This document shows positions 51,837 through 60,424 of a stretch of 64,000 nt of DNA, one piece after another (positions within the stretch are counted from its first letter, which is position 1; the number at the start of each line of letters is the position of its first letter). The notes beneath the pieces were generated by a model. It ran no database searches. It worked only from the letters and a program-made list of their open reading frames with translations, and was not told the origin of the DNA. The stretch is from Candidatus Gastranaerophilales bacterium (lineage in GTDB: Bacteria; Cyanobacteriota; Vampirovibrionia; Gastranaerophilales; Gastranaerophilaceae): the NCBI GenBank assembly GCA_944327255.1, contig CALVHA010000006.1, positions 43,009 through 107,008 of the forward strand. Reading direction: 5' to 3'. Position numbers and translations under genes: made by a program.

Positions 51837-53217
51837 TATTTTCTCCTAAGAATATCCTCAACTCTGGGATTGAAGCTAAAATTAACTTATTACGCTTACT
51901 TGTATATTTTATTATAAAAGCAAATTCCTCGCAATTTGCAAGATACATTGAGTAAGGAATCAACTTTTTATACAAGTATTTAAATTGAATCTTTTTATAG
52001 AATCTATTTGAAAATATAGCATATTGTTTTAAATTATTCAACATGTCATACATTTCTTTATAAACAGAATTTTTCACAAATTGTTTATAGTTTCCATTAG
52101 AGTTTGTAATCATAACAAGTTCATCATCTCTTAATTTATGAATAAATTTAAGCTCACGGATAGGCATATCAGACAAAACTACAAATCGTTTACCCAGAAA
52201 GGTTATAATCTTTTTCTTCTTGGCATGTTCAACTTCATTTTCTATTGAAAATATAGTTTGGAGTGGCTTTAAAAATTTAGGGATAAATTTGAAGTAAAAT
52301 GATGGTAAATCTTTGTAATATTTAAAATATTTTGATATATATTTTAAGTTAATAGAAAAACTGTGAGATCTTCGATAGCGCATATATTTAATATATTCAG
52401 ACAAAAGTTTTTTACGATACCATTCAAAAACTTTCGGGGAATAACCAAGTTCATCCGCAAAACTATAAGTCCATAAATTGTTAAAATAAATTCTAGGTCC
52501 ATCTATATTATTAAGCCACTTTTGTACGCCAACTCTATCAATTACTATCGGTGCTTTATCCGCAAAAAGATAACAGTTTTGATGCTTCTGAGCTATGTAA
52601 AGCAGAATATAAAGATGAATCCAGTCTGTTTTATAAAATCTTTCAAGATCAGGAATTTCTCTAAAATAATCTGACCTAAACACTAAATTCGTATTTGGCC
52701 AAGCTCTATCTTCTATATCAATAATAAAATTATCAGAATCATTTATATAATGCTTATCTTCTACATAAAAATGAGTATTTAAGTGTTGCCTAAATACAAT
52801 TTGATCAAAATAATCTTGTCTTAAATAGCTATTAGATAATACAGCAACAGATATGTCTTGATTTTGTTTTAGGACATCATATAATCTTTTTAAGCCGGAA
52901 GGACTATAAAAATCATCATCTCCGAAAAGATGAATAAAACGTCCTTGCGCAATGCTACAAAGTTTCATTACATTTCCATCATAACCAAGATTTTTCTCAT
53001 TTCTCGAGTATCTTACTATATCAGGATATGTTTCCACGTATTTCTTCATTATTTCAGGAATATTATCAGTAGAACAATTATCAGATACAACAATTTCTAC
53101 TCCAGATAAGTCAAATTTCTTAATCTGTTCAATTATAATATCAATATTATGTCCTATGTACTTTGCCCCATTATATGTTGGAATACATACTGATAATAGC
53201 TTAGAATCGGCTGTCAT
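51823..53217 (-). CDS. Family 2 glycosyltransferase
   Basis: The 464-residue protein has the GT-A fold: LLSVCIPTYNGAKYI (residues 7-21), IVVSDNCSTDNIPE (about 42) and HLFGDDDFYSPSG with the metal-binding DDD (about 95). A C-terminal domain of about 200 residues, basic and aromatic, may sit on the membrane. It uses a nucleotide sugar to extend a surface glycan; sugar and acceptor are unknown. It sits second from the end of the operon, just after the remains of another glycosyltransferase gene, which overlap it by 17 bases. Confidence 0.88.
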   Translation of the reverse strand: MTADSKLLSVCIPTYNGAKYIGHNIDIIIEQIKKFDLSGVEIVVSDNCSTDNIPEIMKKYVETYPDIVRYSRNEKNLGYDGNVMKLCSIAQGRFIHLFGDDDFYSPSGLKRLYDVLKQNQDISVAVLSNSYLRQDYFDQIVFRQHLNTHFYVEDKHYINDSDNFIIDIEDRAWPNTNLVFRSDYFREIPDLERFYKTDWIHLYILLYIAQKHQNCYLFADKAPIVIDRVGVQKWLNNIDGPRIYFNNLWTYSFADELGYSPKVFEWYRKKLLSEYIKYMRYRRSHSFSINLKYISKYFKYYKDLPSFYFKFIPKFLKPLQTIFSIENEVEHAKKKKIITFLGKRFVVLSDMPIRELKFIHKLRDDELVMITNSNGNYKQFVKNSVYKEMYDMLNNLKQYAIFSNRFYKKIQFKYLYKKLIPYSMYLANCEEFAFIIKYTSKRNKLILASIPELRIFLGENNDKK

Positions 53218-53603
53218 AATTTTTAAATACTCTCTTTCTGTAATGTTGTGCTCTCTTAGTAATCAATTTATTAAAAATATCAATATACCATTTTTTATCA
53301 TATAAAAATACTAACATAAATATAATATCTTGTAATTTTCCATATTTTTCAGGATAATGATTAGCTAAACACATCACTAAATCAGTATTTTCGGCAAAAG
53401 TATTCATTACCGTTTATATATATTCAGGATGAATGCATCATTATGAAAAGTTGCAGTGTACTCATTCTGTGCTAACTATTAAGATTCAAAACCTTTATAT
53501 TAAAACCCTCAGCAGTTTGAGTACAAAGGCTATCGAGCATTATACGTAAATATTCAGCTCTATTATATGTCAAAACAAATACATCTAAATTTTTATATTC
53601 CAC
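53201..53603 (-). pseudogene. Decayed family 2 glycosyltransferase
   Basis: A GTG start at 53603, with AAGGAG upstream, opens VEYKNLDVFVLTYNRAEYL, a normal GT2 N-terminus, but the frame stops at 53472 after IKVLNLNS. In another frame the next bases read NEYTATFHNDAFILNIYKR, resembling the FHDD-type metal site, and stop again. A third piece (53201-53407, 68 residues: MNTFAENTDLVMCLANHYPE and following) may be what is left of the C-terminal region. Pieces in family order but in several frames, and about 300 bases too short, show frameshifts plus deletions. The GTG overlaps the preceding SDR stop. Confidence 0.75.
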
Positions 53604-54447
53604 AACAAGTCTCCTTGTTACATTTATAAAACTTTCTCATTCCTTCTTTATAAGAAGTGAAAGAAAAATCTTTTATAATACTTAATAATTTGGCATTATC
53701 ACCAGTATATTCTCTATTCATTCCAGGATTTTTAATAATTATTTCAGATTTATAATCTGAAAAATCATTTACTATTTTTGCCAAATCAACAATTTCAATA
53801 CTCTCTGTTGGAGTCACATTAATAAATTTTTCATCTGTAGGATTATTAACAAAATACTCCACAACCTTACAAAAATCGTCTATGTATAGAAAATCAAATT
53901 TCACATTTTGGTTTAATACAATAGGTTCTTTGGCTATATGGGAATTCACAATACAAGAAGTTACTCTTGATTTATCCTCGCCAGAACCATAAATACCAAA
54001 CAATCTAAGATTTAAGATATTCTCCCTTTCTTCTATCATTTTCGAAATAAGATATTTTGAATATCCATAAGGATCTTTTGGAATAGATTTGCCAAAATCG
54101 CTTTCTTTAATTTTACAAAGCGGACGACTTTTATCATACTCCGCACCTGACCCTATTGTAATCATTGGACGATCTTTTGATGTCAACTCTGCTAAGTTGG
54201 TAAACATTTCTATATTTGGTTTTGCAACATCATCGATAGTTGCATCCGGAGAAATTCTCACACCACAAGATGCTGAATGAATAATATATTCTATATTATT
54301 TTCTTCGACATATTTTTTTACAGCATCTTTATCCAACAAATTTAGCTGAAAACTTCTTGGCATAAATAAATTGAACTTACCAGCTAAAGCCTCCTTTATA
54401 TGGGATCCGATAAAGCCACCGGATCCTGTTAATAATATATTTTTCAC
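53593..54447 (-). CDS. NAD(P)-dependent SDR epimerase/dehydratase-like protein
   Basis: The 284-residue extended SDR has the cofactor loop LLTGSGGFIGSHI (residues 5-17), TIGSGAEYD with the Ser/Thr position, and the catalytic YGYSKYLISK (Y-x3-K, about residue 133). It starts at GTG 54447 with GAGGAG upstream. It follows rfbF-rfbG-rfbH and the split transketolase, so it probably reduces or epimerises the 4-keto or branched CDP-sugar made by them (inference). It is shorter than GDP- or dTDP-sugar epimerases of the same fold, as CDP-abequose/paratose-type reductases are. Confidence 0.85.
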   Translation of the reverse strand: MKNILLTGSGGFIGSHIKEALAGKFNLFMPRSFQLNLLDKDAVKKYVEENNIEYIIHSASCGVRISPDATIDDVAKPNIEMFTNLAELTSKDRPMITIGSGAEYDKSRPLCKIKESDFGKSIPKDPYGYSKYLISKMIEERENILNLRLFGIYGSGEDKSRVTSCIVNSHIAKEPIVLNQNVKFDFLYIDDFCKVVEYFVNNPTDEKFINVTPTESIEIVDLAKIVNDFSDYKSEIIIKNPGMNREYTGDNAKLLSIIKDFSFTSYKEGMRKFYKCNKETCCGI

Positions 54448-54455
54448 TACGACTT

Positions 54456-55343
54456 CTACTCCTCTTCTCCAAAATATAATCCGAATTGTTTTTTAATAAA
54501 TTTTTGACTGCCTATATAATGTGAAAATGTATCAGGGATACCAATTCTTTTAAATTTAACCCCTTTTCCACTTTCCGCAATTACCTCCGCAACAGCACTG
54601 CCTAACCCACCAATAATACTATGCTCTTCAAGAGTATGGATTTCAACACCGTTATTGACAAGTTTTTCAATTATATTTTTATCAATTGGTTTAACTGTAT
54701 GCATACTTATGAAATAAGGATTGTGTCCTTCCTCCTCAAGTTGTTTACAATAACCTGCTGCATCCGGAAGCATATTACTTGTCGAAATTACTGCAATATC
54801 CGTTCCTTCTTTTATTATAGAAGCCTTTCCAATTTCAATTTTATTATTATCAAAAATACCTCTGTTATGACGGCCTATTCTTATGTACATAGGTTTATTG
54901 TTGTTAACAGATTGACGAACAATTTGTTCTGCTTCATTATTATCACCAGGACAACAAACCGTCATATTCGGCAGGCTACGCATTAACGAGATATCTTCGA
55001 TAGCATGGTGAGTAGCTCCGGCCGCCCCATATGTGAAACCAGCTCCGATACCAATAAGTTTAACGTTAGTATTCATATAAGCAACGTCCAAACGAACCTG
55101 TTCAAAGGCTCTTTCAACCAAAAATGGGATTATTGTATACACATAAGGTTTTTTACCAGCAAGAGCTAAACCCGCAGCAAGAGCCACAGCATTTTGTTCT
55201 GCTATCCCACAATTTATTGATCGCTCAGGGAACTCTTCAAAAAATGGTTCAAGAACCGAAAAGCCCATATCTGGAGTAATTAATACAATATCTTTATCAT
55301 TTCTTGCCAATTCAATTAGGGTATTTATAAATGTTTTTCTCAT
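54456..55343 (-). CDS. Transketolase C-terminal (Pyr) subunit
   Basis: The 295-residue protein is the pyrimidine-domain half of a split transketolase. GIAEQNAVALAAGLALAG carries the conserved Glu that activates thiamine diphosphate (about residue 48), and ATHHAIEDISLMRSLPNM (about 110) and the C-terminal domain are typical. It pairs with the product of the upstream gene: the start overlaps its stop (TAATG). In the setting of CDP-sugar genes the pair probably transfers a two-carbon ketol unit to a keto sugar rather than serving central metabolism (inference). Confidence 0.9.
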   Translation of the reverse strand: MRKTFINTLIELARNDKDIVLITPDMGFSVLEPFFEEFPERSINCGIAEQNAVALAAGLALAGKKPYVYTIIPFLVERAFEQVRLDVAYMNTNVKLIGIGAGFTYGAAGATHHAIEDISLMRSLPNMTVCCPGDNNEAEQIVRQSVNNNKPMYIRIGRHNRGIFDNNKIEIGKASIIKEGTDIAVISTSNMLPDAAGYCKQLEEEGHNPYFISMHTVKPIDKNIIEKLVNNGVEIHTLEEHSIIGGLGSAVAEVIAESGKGVKFKRIGIPDTFSHYIGSQKFIKKQFGLYFGEEE

Positions 55344-56140
55344 TAATATTTCTCCTCGATTTCCTCTAAAGCAATTTTCAACTGTTCATCATTAGGTGAT
55401 TTATAATGCCATTCAAGCTTATTTTCCATAAATGACACACCCTTTCCCTTTGTTGTATCAGCTATAATTGCAATAGGTTTATCGCTTTTATGAGTTAAAG
55501 CTTTTTTCAATTCATCTAAATTATTTCCGTCAATAACCAGTGTATCAAAGCCGAATGACTTTACTCTTTCTGCAATATTTGACTGTTCAATAACATCATT
55601 TGTAGCTCCAAAACCTTGAAATTTATTGTAATCAACAATAAATACAAAATTATCAAGCTTATGAGTAGAAATGAACATTAAAGCTTCCCATACGGAACCC
55701 TCATTACATTCGCCATCTCCACAGATTACAAACACTCTGCCTGCTTTCTTATCCATTTTTTTTGCGAGAGCAAAGCCAGCACCCAAAGACGGTCCATGTC
55801 CTAAAGACCCCGAAGAAACTTCAAAAAATGGAGATTTTTCCTTATCAATATGGCAAGGAAGAGACCCACCATCTATTGAATACTTTTCAATATCATCAGA
55901 AGATATAAGCCCCCTATGATATAAAACCGAGTATAAAGCGGCACTGGAATGTCCTTTACTCAATATAATAATATCTCTGTCAGGAGAAGTTATATTATCT
56001 TTGTTTATATTTGCCACATCAAAGTACAAAGTATACAATATATCAACTACACTCATTGCAGCTCCTACATGTGATACTTTTGCCTTATGTACCATTCTTA
56101 CGATAGTTTTTCTTATCTCTTTTAATATTGAATTTTCCAT
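55343..56140 (-). CDS. Transketolase N-terminal (PP) subunit
   Basis: The start at 56140 (MENSILKEI) has AGGTGG upstream and is preferred to a longer frame from 56236 that runs into rfbH. The 265-residue subunit holds the ThDP diphosphate site: LSKGHSSAALYSVLY (about residue 68), GSLGHGPSLGAGFALA (about 115) and GDGECNEGSVWEAL with the later Asn of FIVDYNKFQG (GDG-x25-N type, about 145-172). Active enzyme would be a complex with the next gene product. It is embedded between rfbH and an SDR gene in the CDP-sugar operon. Confidence 0.9.
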   Translation of the reverse strand: MENSILKEIRKTIVRMVHKAKVSHVGAAMSVVDILYTLYFDVANINKDNITSPDRDIIILSKGHSSAALYSVLYHRGLISSDDIEKYSIDGGSLPCHIDKEKSPFFEVSSGSLGHGPSLGAGFALAKKMDKKAGRVFVICGDGECNEGSVWEALMFISTHKLDNFVFIVDYNKFQGFGATNDVIEQSNIAERVKSFGFDTLVIDGNNLDELKKALTHKSDKPIAIIADTTKGKGVSFMENKLEWHYKSPNDEQLKIALEEIEEKY

Positions 56141-56150
56141 TATTTTCCAC

Positions 56151-57530
56151 CTATTTTCCCGCAACAGTACAAGCATTAGATACTTTACTATTAATAAATT
56201 CAATGATAGTTCCTGCAATTCTATCGATTTCTTCATCTCCCAATGCAGGGAATGTTCCTACCCAGAATGTATTGTTCATAATAAAATCTGTATTAGGTAA
56301 CAATTTATAATGTTCATCTGTCAACTCTTTCGAATTAATCAATTTTGAATTACCAATTCTTAAATCAACATCATTATCAACTATCATCGGTTGTCTCAAA
56401 ATATTACCAGCAAACAATTGACGGGTACCGACTTTATGACTTTCTAAATACTCAACCATTTCTTGTTTAGTGAATGGAGCATTCTCCCTCACAGAAATCA
56501 AGTAGCCAAACCAAGATGGTTTTACGCCTTCATTAATTTTGGGTAAAATCAGATATTCACTCATCTTAGATAATTTTTCAGTCAAACGAGCCGCATTATG
56601 AGTTCTTATTCCAATAAATTTATCTAACTTATCAATTTGAGAACAACCTAAAGCAGCTTGCCAGTCAGTAATTTTCAAATTAAATCCTATATGAGAATAT
56701 GTATATTTATGATCATATCCAAATGGAAGATTACCCAATTGTTGAGAGAATCTCTTACCACAAATTCCATCACGTCCAGGAGGACAGCAACAATCTCTTC
56801 CCCAATCTCTGAATGACATTATAATTTTATATAATTGAGAATCATTTGTTACAACTGCACCACCTTCACCCATTGTTAAGTGGTGAGCAGGATAGAAACT
56901 AAAGGTCCCAATATGACCTATTGTTCCTATTTTCTTACCTTTATATTCTCCCCCCAAAGCATCACAACTGTCTTCAATAACCCAGAGGTTATACTTTTCG
57001 GCAAGCGCCATTATTTTATCCAAATCATAGCTATTACCCAGTGTATGTGCTAAGAAAATTGCTTTTGTTTTTGGAGAAATAGCTTCTTCTATTTTATCTG
57101 CATCAATATTATAAGTTCCTATTTCACAATCAACAAATACTGGGACCATTCCATGTTGAATAATTGGATTTATTGTTGTTGGGAACCCTGCAGCTACAGA
57201 AATAACCTCATCACCTTTTTTCAAAGCTCTATCACCCAATTTATGAGATGTCAAAGCTGAAAAAGCTAATAAGTTTGCACTTGAACCCGAGTTAGTAGAA
57301 AGTGCGTATTTGACACCAAGATATTTTGCAAACTTTGTTTCAAATTCTTTATTAAATCTGCCAGCTGTAAGCCACATATCCAATGAAGCATCAATCATAT
57401 TCAACAATTCTTCTTCCCCGAGAAGCTTGCCGCTCGGCGGAATATAATCAAAAACACGTTTTTTTCCGTAAACTTCTTTATAATATTCTTTTGCGGCTTC
57501 TTTTACCTTATTACGTAATTCTTGTTCCAT
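56151..57530 (-). CDS. rfbH: CDP-4-keto-6-deoxyglucose 3-dehydratase (RfbH/DdhC, E1)
   Basis: The 459-residue protein is a PLP/PMP enzyme of the DegT family. Where aminotransferases have the PLP-binding Lys, it has His in SFYPAHHLTMGEGGAV (about residue 228), the hallmark of E1. The Cys-rich stretch RDCCCPPGRDGICGKRF (about 255) holds the ligands of the [2Fe-2S] cluster. E1 removes the C3 hydroxyl of CDP-4-keto-6-deoxyglucose together with a reductase (E3, DdhD); no E3 gene is in the window. It overlaps the end of rfbG by 28 bases. Confidence 0.93.
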   Translation of the reverse strand: MEQELRNKVKEAAKEYYKEVYGKKRVFDYIPPSGKLLGEEELLNMIDASLDMWLTAGRFNKEFETKFAKYLGVKYALSTNSGSSANLLAFSALTSHKLGDRALKKGDEVISVAAGFPTTINPIIQHGMVPVFVDCEIGTYNIDADKIEEAISPKTKAIFLAHTLGNSYDLDKIMALAEKYNLWVIEDSCDALGGEYKGKKIGTIGHIGTFSFYPAHHLTMGEGGAVVTNDSQLYKIIMSFRDWGRDCCCPPGRDGICGKRFSQQLGNLPFGYDHKYTYSHIGFNLKITDWQAALGCSQIDKLDKFIGIRTHNAARLTEKLSKMSEYLILPKINEGVKPSWFGYLISVRENAPFTKQEMVEYLESHKVGTRQLFAGNILRQPMIVDNDVDLRIGNSKLINSKELTDEHYKLLPNTDFIMNNTFWVGTFPALGDEEIDRIAGTIIEFINSKVSNACTVAGK

Positions 57531-58591
57531 TTTATACTCTCCTCATATTCTTGTATTTGCTTCAATGTAAATTCATACATATCTATATCTTGTGTATAGA
57601 AATGCTTATACCAATCAACAGTTCTTGCGATTGCAACATCTGCTGTATAAGTCGGGCTCCAGCCTAAAACTTTTTCAGCCTTCTCTATATTTAGCATAAG
57701 AAGATTTGCCTCATGCAGATCATCTCTCTTGTAAACAACTACTTCGCCTTTTCCGTAATTGTCAACAACCTTTTGTGCAACTTCTGCTACTTTAAGAACG
57801 CTTTCTTCATTAGGCCCAAAATTAAAGCCTTCGGCATATTTTTTACCGTCTTCCAGAAGTTTTTGACCTAAAAGCAAATAACCTGATAAAGGTTCTAAAA
57901 CATGTTGCCAAGGTCGTACTGCAATCGGATTTCTGATTTCAATTTTTTGTTCAGCATTAATATATCTTACACAATCAGGGATTAATCTGTCCAAAGCCCA
58001 ATCTCCACCACCAATTACATTTCCAGCTCTGGCCGTTGCCATTGCATAACCCTTTTCAGTCTGAAGAAATGAGCGTCTAAAGGAGGATGACATTAGCTCA
58101 ACACATCCTTTAGATGATGAATACATATCGTATCCGCCCATAGGTTCATCTTCTTTGTATCCTCTGTTAATTTCTTTATTTTCATAACATTTATCAGTAG
58201 TAACATTTACAAATGCTTTTACAGAATCACACTTCTGTGCAGCCAATAAAACATTCAAAGTTCCGATAACATTTGTTTGATAAGTTAATAAAGGTTCGGA
58301 ATAAGACAATCTTACAAGAGGCTGAGCTGCTAAATGAAATACAATATCAGGTTTAAAATCAAGAATAGCCTGCTCTAGTTTACCAGAATCCAATATATTT
58401 CCTATAACAGACTTTGCAATTTTTTCCTCTACATTCAGTTCTTCAAACATAGAAGGCATAGTATTAGGTTCTAACGAATATCCACAAACTTCAGCCCCAA
58501 GCTTTGTCAACCACAGAGCAAGCCAGCTTCCTTTAAAACCTGTATGTCCTGTTAAAAAAACTTTTTTACCCTTATATATATTATTAAACAT
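57503..58591 (-). CDS. rfbG: CDP-glucose 4,6-dehydratase (RfbG/DdhB)
   Basis: The 362-residue extended SDR has the NAD loop VFLTGHTGFKGSWLALWL (about residues 10-27), VFHLAAQPLVRLSYSEP (about 85), VTTDKCYENKE and YSSSKGCVEL with the catalytic Tyr-Lys (about 155), all typical of CDP-glucose 4,6-dehydratase. It makes CDP-4-keto-6-deoxyglucose. Its start overlaps rfbF by eight bases and its end overlaps rfbH, so the three are translated as a coupled set. Confidence 0.94.
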   Translation of the reverse strand: MFNNIYKGKKVFLTGHTGFKGSWLALWLTKLGAEVCGYSLEPNTMPSMFEELNVEEKIAKSVIGNILDSGKLEQAILDFKPDIVFHLAAQPLVRLSYSEPLLTYQTNVIGTLNVLLAAQKCDSVKAFVNVTTDKCYENKEINRGYKEDEPMGGYDMYSSSKGCVELMSSSFRRSFLQTEKGYAMATARAGNVIGGGDWALDRLIPDCVRYINAEQKIEIRNPIAVRPWQHVLEPLSGYLLLGQKLLEDGKKYAEGFNFGPNEESVLKVAEVAQKVVDNYGKGEVVVYKRDDLHEANLLMLNIEKAEKVLGWSPTYTADVAIARTVDWYKHFYTQDIDMYEFTLKQIQEYEESIKWNKNYVIR

Positions 58592-59387
58592 GCACTACCT
58601 CTTTGTTAGTTAACCATTTTGCCCAAGGAGCATTTTCCTGTTCCCACATAGCAGTTAAATCAATTTTATCCTTAAGTGTATCCATTGGCTTCCAGAAACC
58701 ATCATGCTTATACGCACATAATTGGCCATCTTCCGCAAGATGCTCTAACGGCTCTCGTTCAAAGATAACTTTATTGTGAGACCCATCGATATAATTAAAT
58801 ACTTCAGGTTCACACACAAAGAAACCTCCGTTAACCCAAGCTCCATCACCTTTAGGTTTTTCTTTAAAAGACATAACATCATTTGATGATGAAATATTTA
58901 AAGCCCCAAACTTCCCGGAAGGCTGAACAGCCGTCATTGTCAAATATTTGCCTTTGGATTCATGATACTTTAGCAAATCTTTTATATTTACATCTGAAAC
59001 TCCGTCACCATATGTCAACATAAAACGTTCATTACCAATATATTCCTGAGCTTTTTTAATACGGCTTCCTGTCATAGTGTCCAAACCTGTATACAACATC
59101 GTAACCTTCCAAGGTTCAGTTTGTATTCTATGGATATCTACCGTATTGTTTAACATATCCACAGTTATATCAGAATATTGTTGATAATAATGAACAAAAT
59201 AATCTTTAATAACGTGAGATTTATAACCAGTTAATATAATAAAATCATTAAAACCATAATAGGAATAAGATTTCATAATATGCCACAATATAGGCTTCCC
59301 ACCAATTGCAACCATAGGTTTCGGTATTAATTTAGTTTCTTCTGATAAACGGGTTCCTAAACCGCCAGCTAAAATAACTACTTTCAT
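58584..59387 (-). CDS. rfbF: Glucose-1-phosphate cytidylyltransferase (RfbF/DdhA)
   Basis: The 267-residue nucleotidyltransferase has VILAGGLGTRLSEETKLIPKP with the signature GGxGTRL and the Lys for substrate binding (residues 5-24), then MLTYGDGVSDVNI (about 125) and NGGFFVCEPEVFNYI (about 180). It joins glucose 1-phosphate and CTP to CDP-glucose, the first step of the pathway. The start overlaps the preceding glycosyltransferase stop by four bases (ATGA). Confidence 0.95.
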   Translation of the reverse strand: MKVVILAGGLGTRLSEETKLIPKPMVAIGGKPILWHIMKSYSYYGFNDFIILTGYKSHVIKDYFVHYYQQYSDITVDMLNNTVDIHRIQTEPWKVTMLYTGLDTMTGSRIKKAQEYIGNERFMLTYGDGVSDVNIKDLLKYHESKGKYLTMTAVQPSGKFGALNISSSNDVMSFKEKPKGDGAWVNGGFFVCEPEVFNYIDGSHNKVIFEREPLEHLAEDGQLCAYKHDGFWKPMDTLKDKIDLTAMWEQENAPWAKWLTNKEVVHV

Positions 59388-60424
59388 GAATTTCCCCTTA
59401 TTTTTATTCTAAATAACCTTGTATTGATATAGTAAAAAAGCCTAACTCTAAATTCTTTTATAAAACAATCTTCCGCTTTTTCACGTTTATAATATGAATA
59501 TATATAAAGAATACGATACAACGTATAATATAAAACAAAATTTATAATAAATCTTAATTTATCAAATATACCCAGAACAGCAAATATACTTAATAAATTA
59601 TATAAACTACCGCCGGCCTCTTTTTCGTTATAATAAAATACATTTGCAGAATTTAAAGGACAATAATAAAACATATTATGACTTATTATATAATTTCTCA
59701 ATGTTTTATCATGAATCATATACAAAGAATTCGCATAGCCTGTAAGCCAGTTCATATTTTTCATCAAAGGGTGAAGTGAACGGTATTTATAGCCTCTTAC
59801 AAATGTATATTCACCTGTTTTTTCATCTCGATTATCACCAGGGATAACTACCGCTCTAGAAATGATTGATATTTGTTTATCTTCATTAATTAACTTTGCC
59901 GATAAAGCCAGATGAGGAAACATATTAGAAATATTAAATTCCATATTCCCGACAACTGTATCATCAATATTTGCAACCTTATAAATCACACCAGGAAGAA
60001 AAGTAGTTTGAATAAAGAGTTGTGCAATATTTTCTTTCGGGCATTCATAATCAGACACAACAATAGCATCTTTTTCTTCTCTTATGCCGTCTTCAACCTC
60101 CTGCCACGAATCCCAGCAAAATTCGTCATTATCCGCTAGAATCCATACATAGTCTTTTTTTGCAAGTTCAAAAGCACGTACAATATTTGCATTACCGCCA
60201 ATGTTATATTTATTTTTTATATATTGTAATCTATGGAATTTGCCCTGAAAATTCCGAACTAAATCTTCCGTGTCATCTTGAGAATTATTATCCAAAATAG
60301 TTATCTCAAAATTACGAACGGGCGACTCAGGAGCAAATAATGCCTCTAAAGTTTTTTGAAGTTTATCTGCTCTATTATAAGTAATCAATATAATATCAAG
60401 ACATTTATCTGAAAGATTACTCAT
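59384..60424 (-). CDS. Family 2 glycosyltransferase
   Basis: The 346-residue GT-A enzyme has DIILITYNRADKLQKTLEAL (residues 10-29), ITILDNNSQDDTEDLV (about 42) and WILADNDEFCWDSW with the metal-site Asp pair (about 95). A basic, aromatic C-terminal part with a possible membrane-associated helix (LRFIINFVLYYTLYRILYIY) follows. It is the second gene of the glycan operon, overlapping the first by eight bases. Donor and acceptor sugars are unknown. Confidence 0.88.
   Translation of the reverse strand: MSNLSDKCLDIILITYNRADKLQKTLEALFAPESPVRNFEITILDNNSQDDTEDLVRNFQGKFHRLQYIKNKYNIGGNANIVRAFELAKKDYVWILADNDEFCWDSWQEVEDGIREEKDAIVVSDYECPKENIAQLFIQTTFLPGVIYKVANIDDTVVGNMEFNISNMFPHLALSAKLINEDKQISIISRAVVIPGDNRDEKTGEYTFVRGYKYRSLHPLMKNMNWLTGYANSLYMIHDKTLRNYIISHNMFYYCPLNSANVFYYNEKEAGGSLYNLLSIFAVLGIFDKLRFIINFVLYYTLYRILYIYSYYKREKAEDCFIKEFRVRLFYYINTRLFRIKIRGNS

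Noticed and set aside
53201..53407. A separate 68-residue gene before the GT2 gene
   Set aside because: It has no ribosome site of its own and lies where the C-terminal part of the decayed GT2 should be; it is treated as part of the pseudogene.
55343..56236. Longer N-terminal transketolase starting at 56236
   Set aside because: The added residues lie inside rfbH, do not resemble transketolase, and AGGTGG precedes the ATG at 56140.
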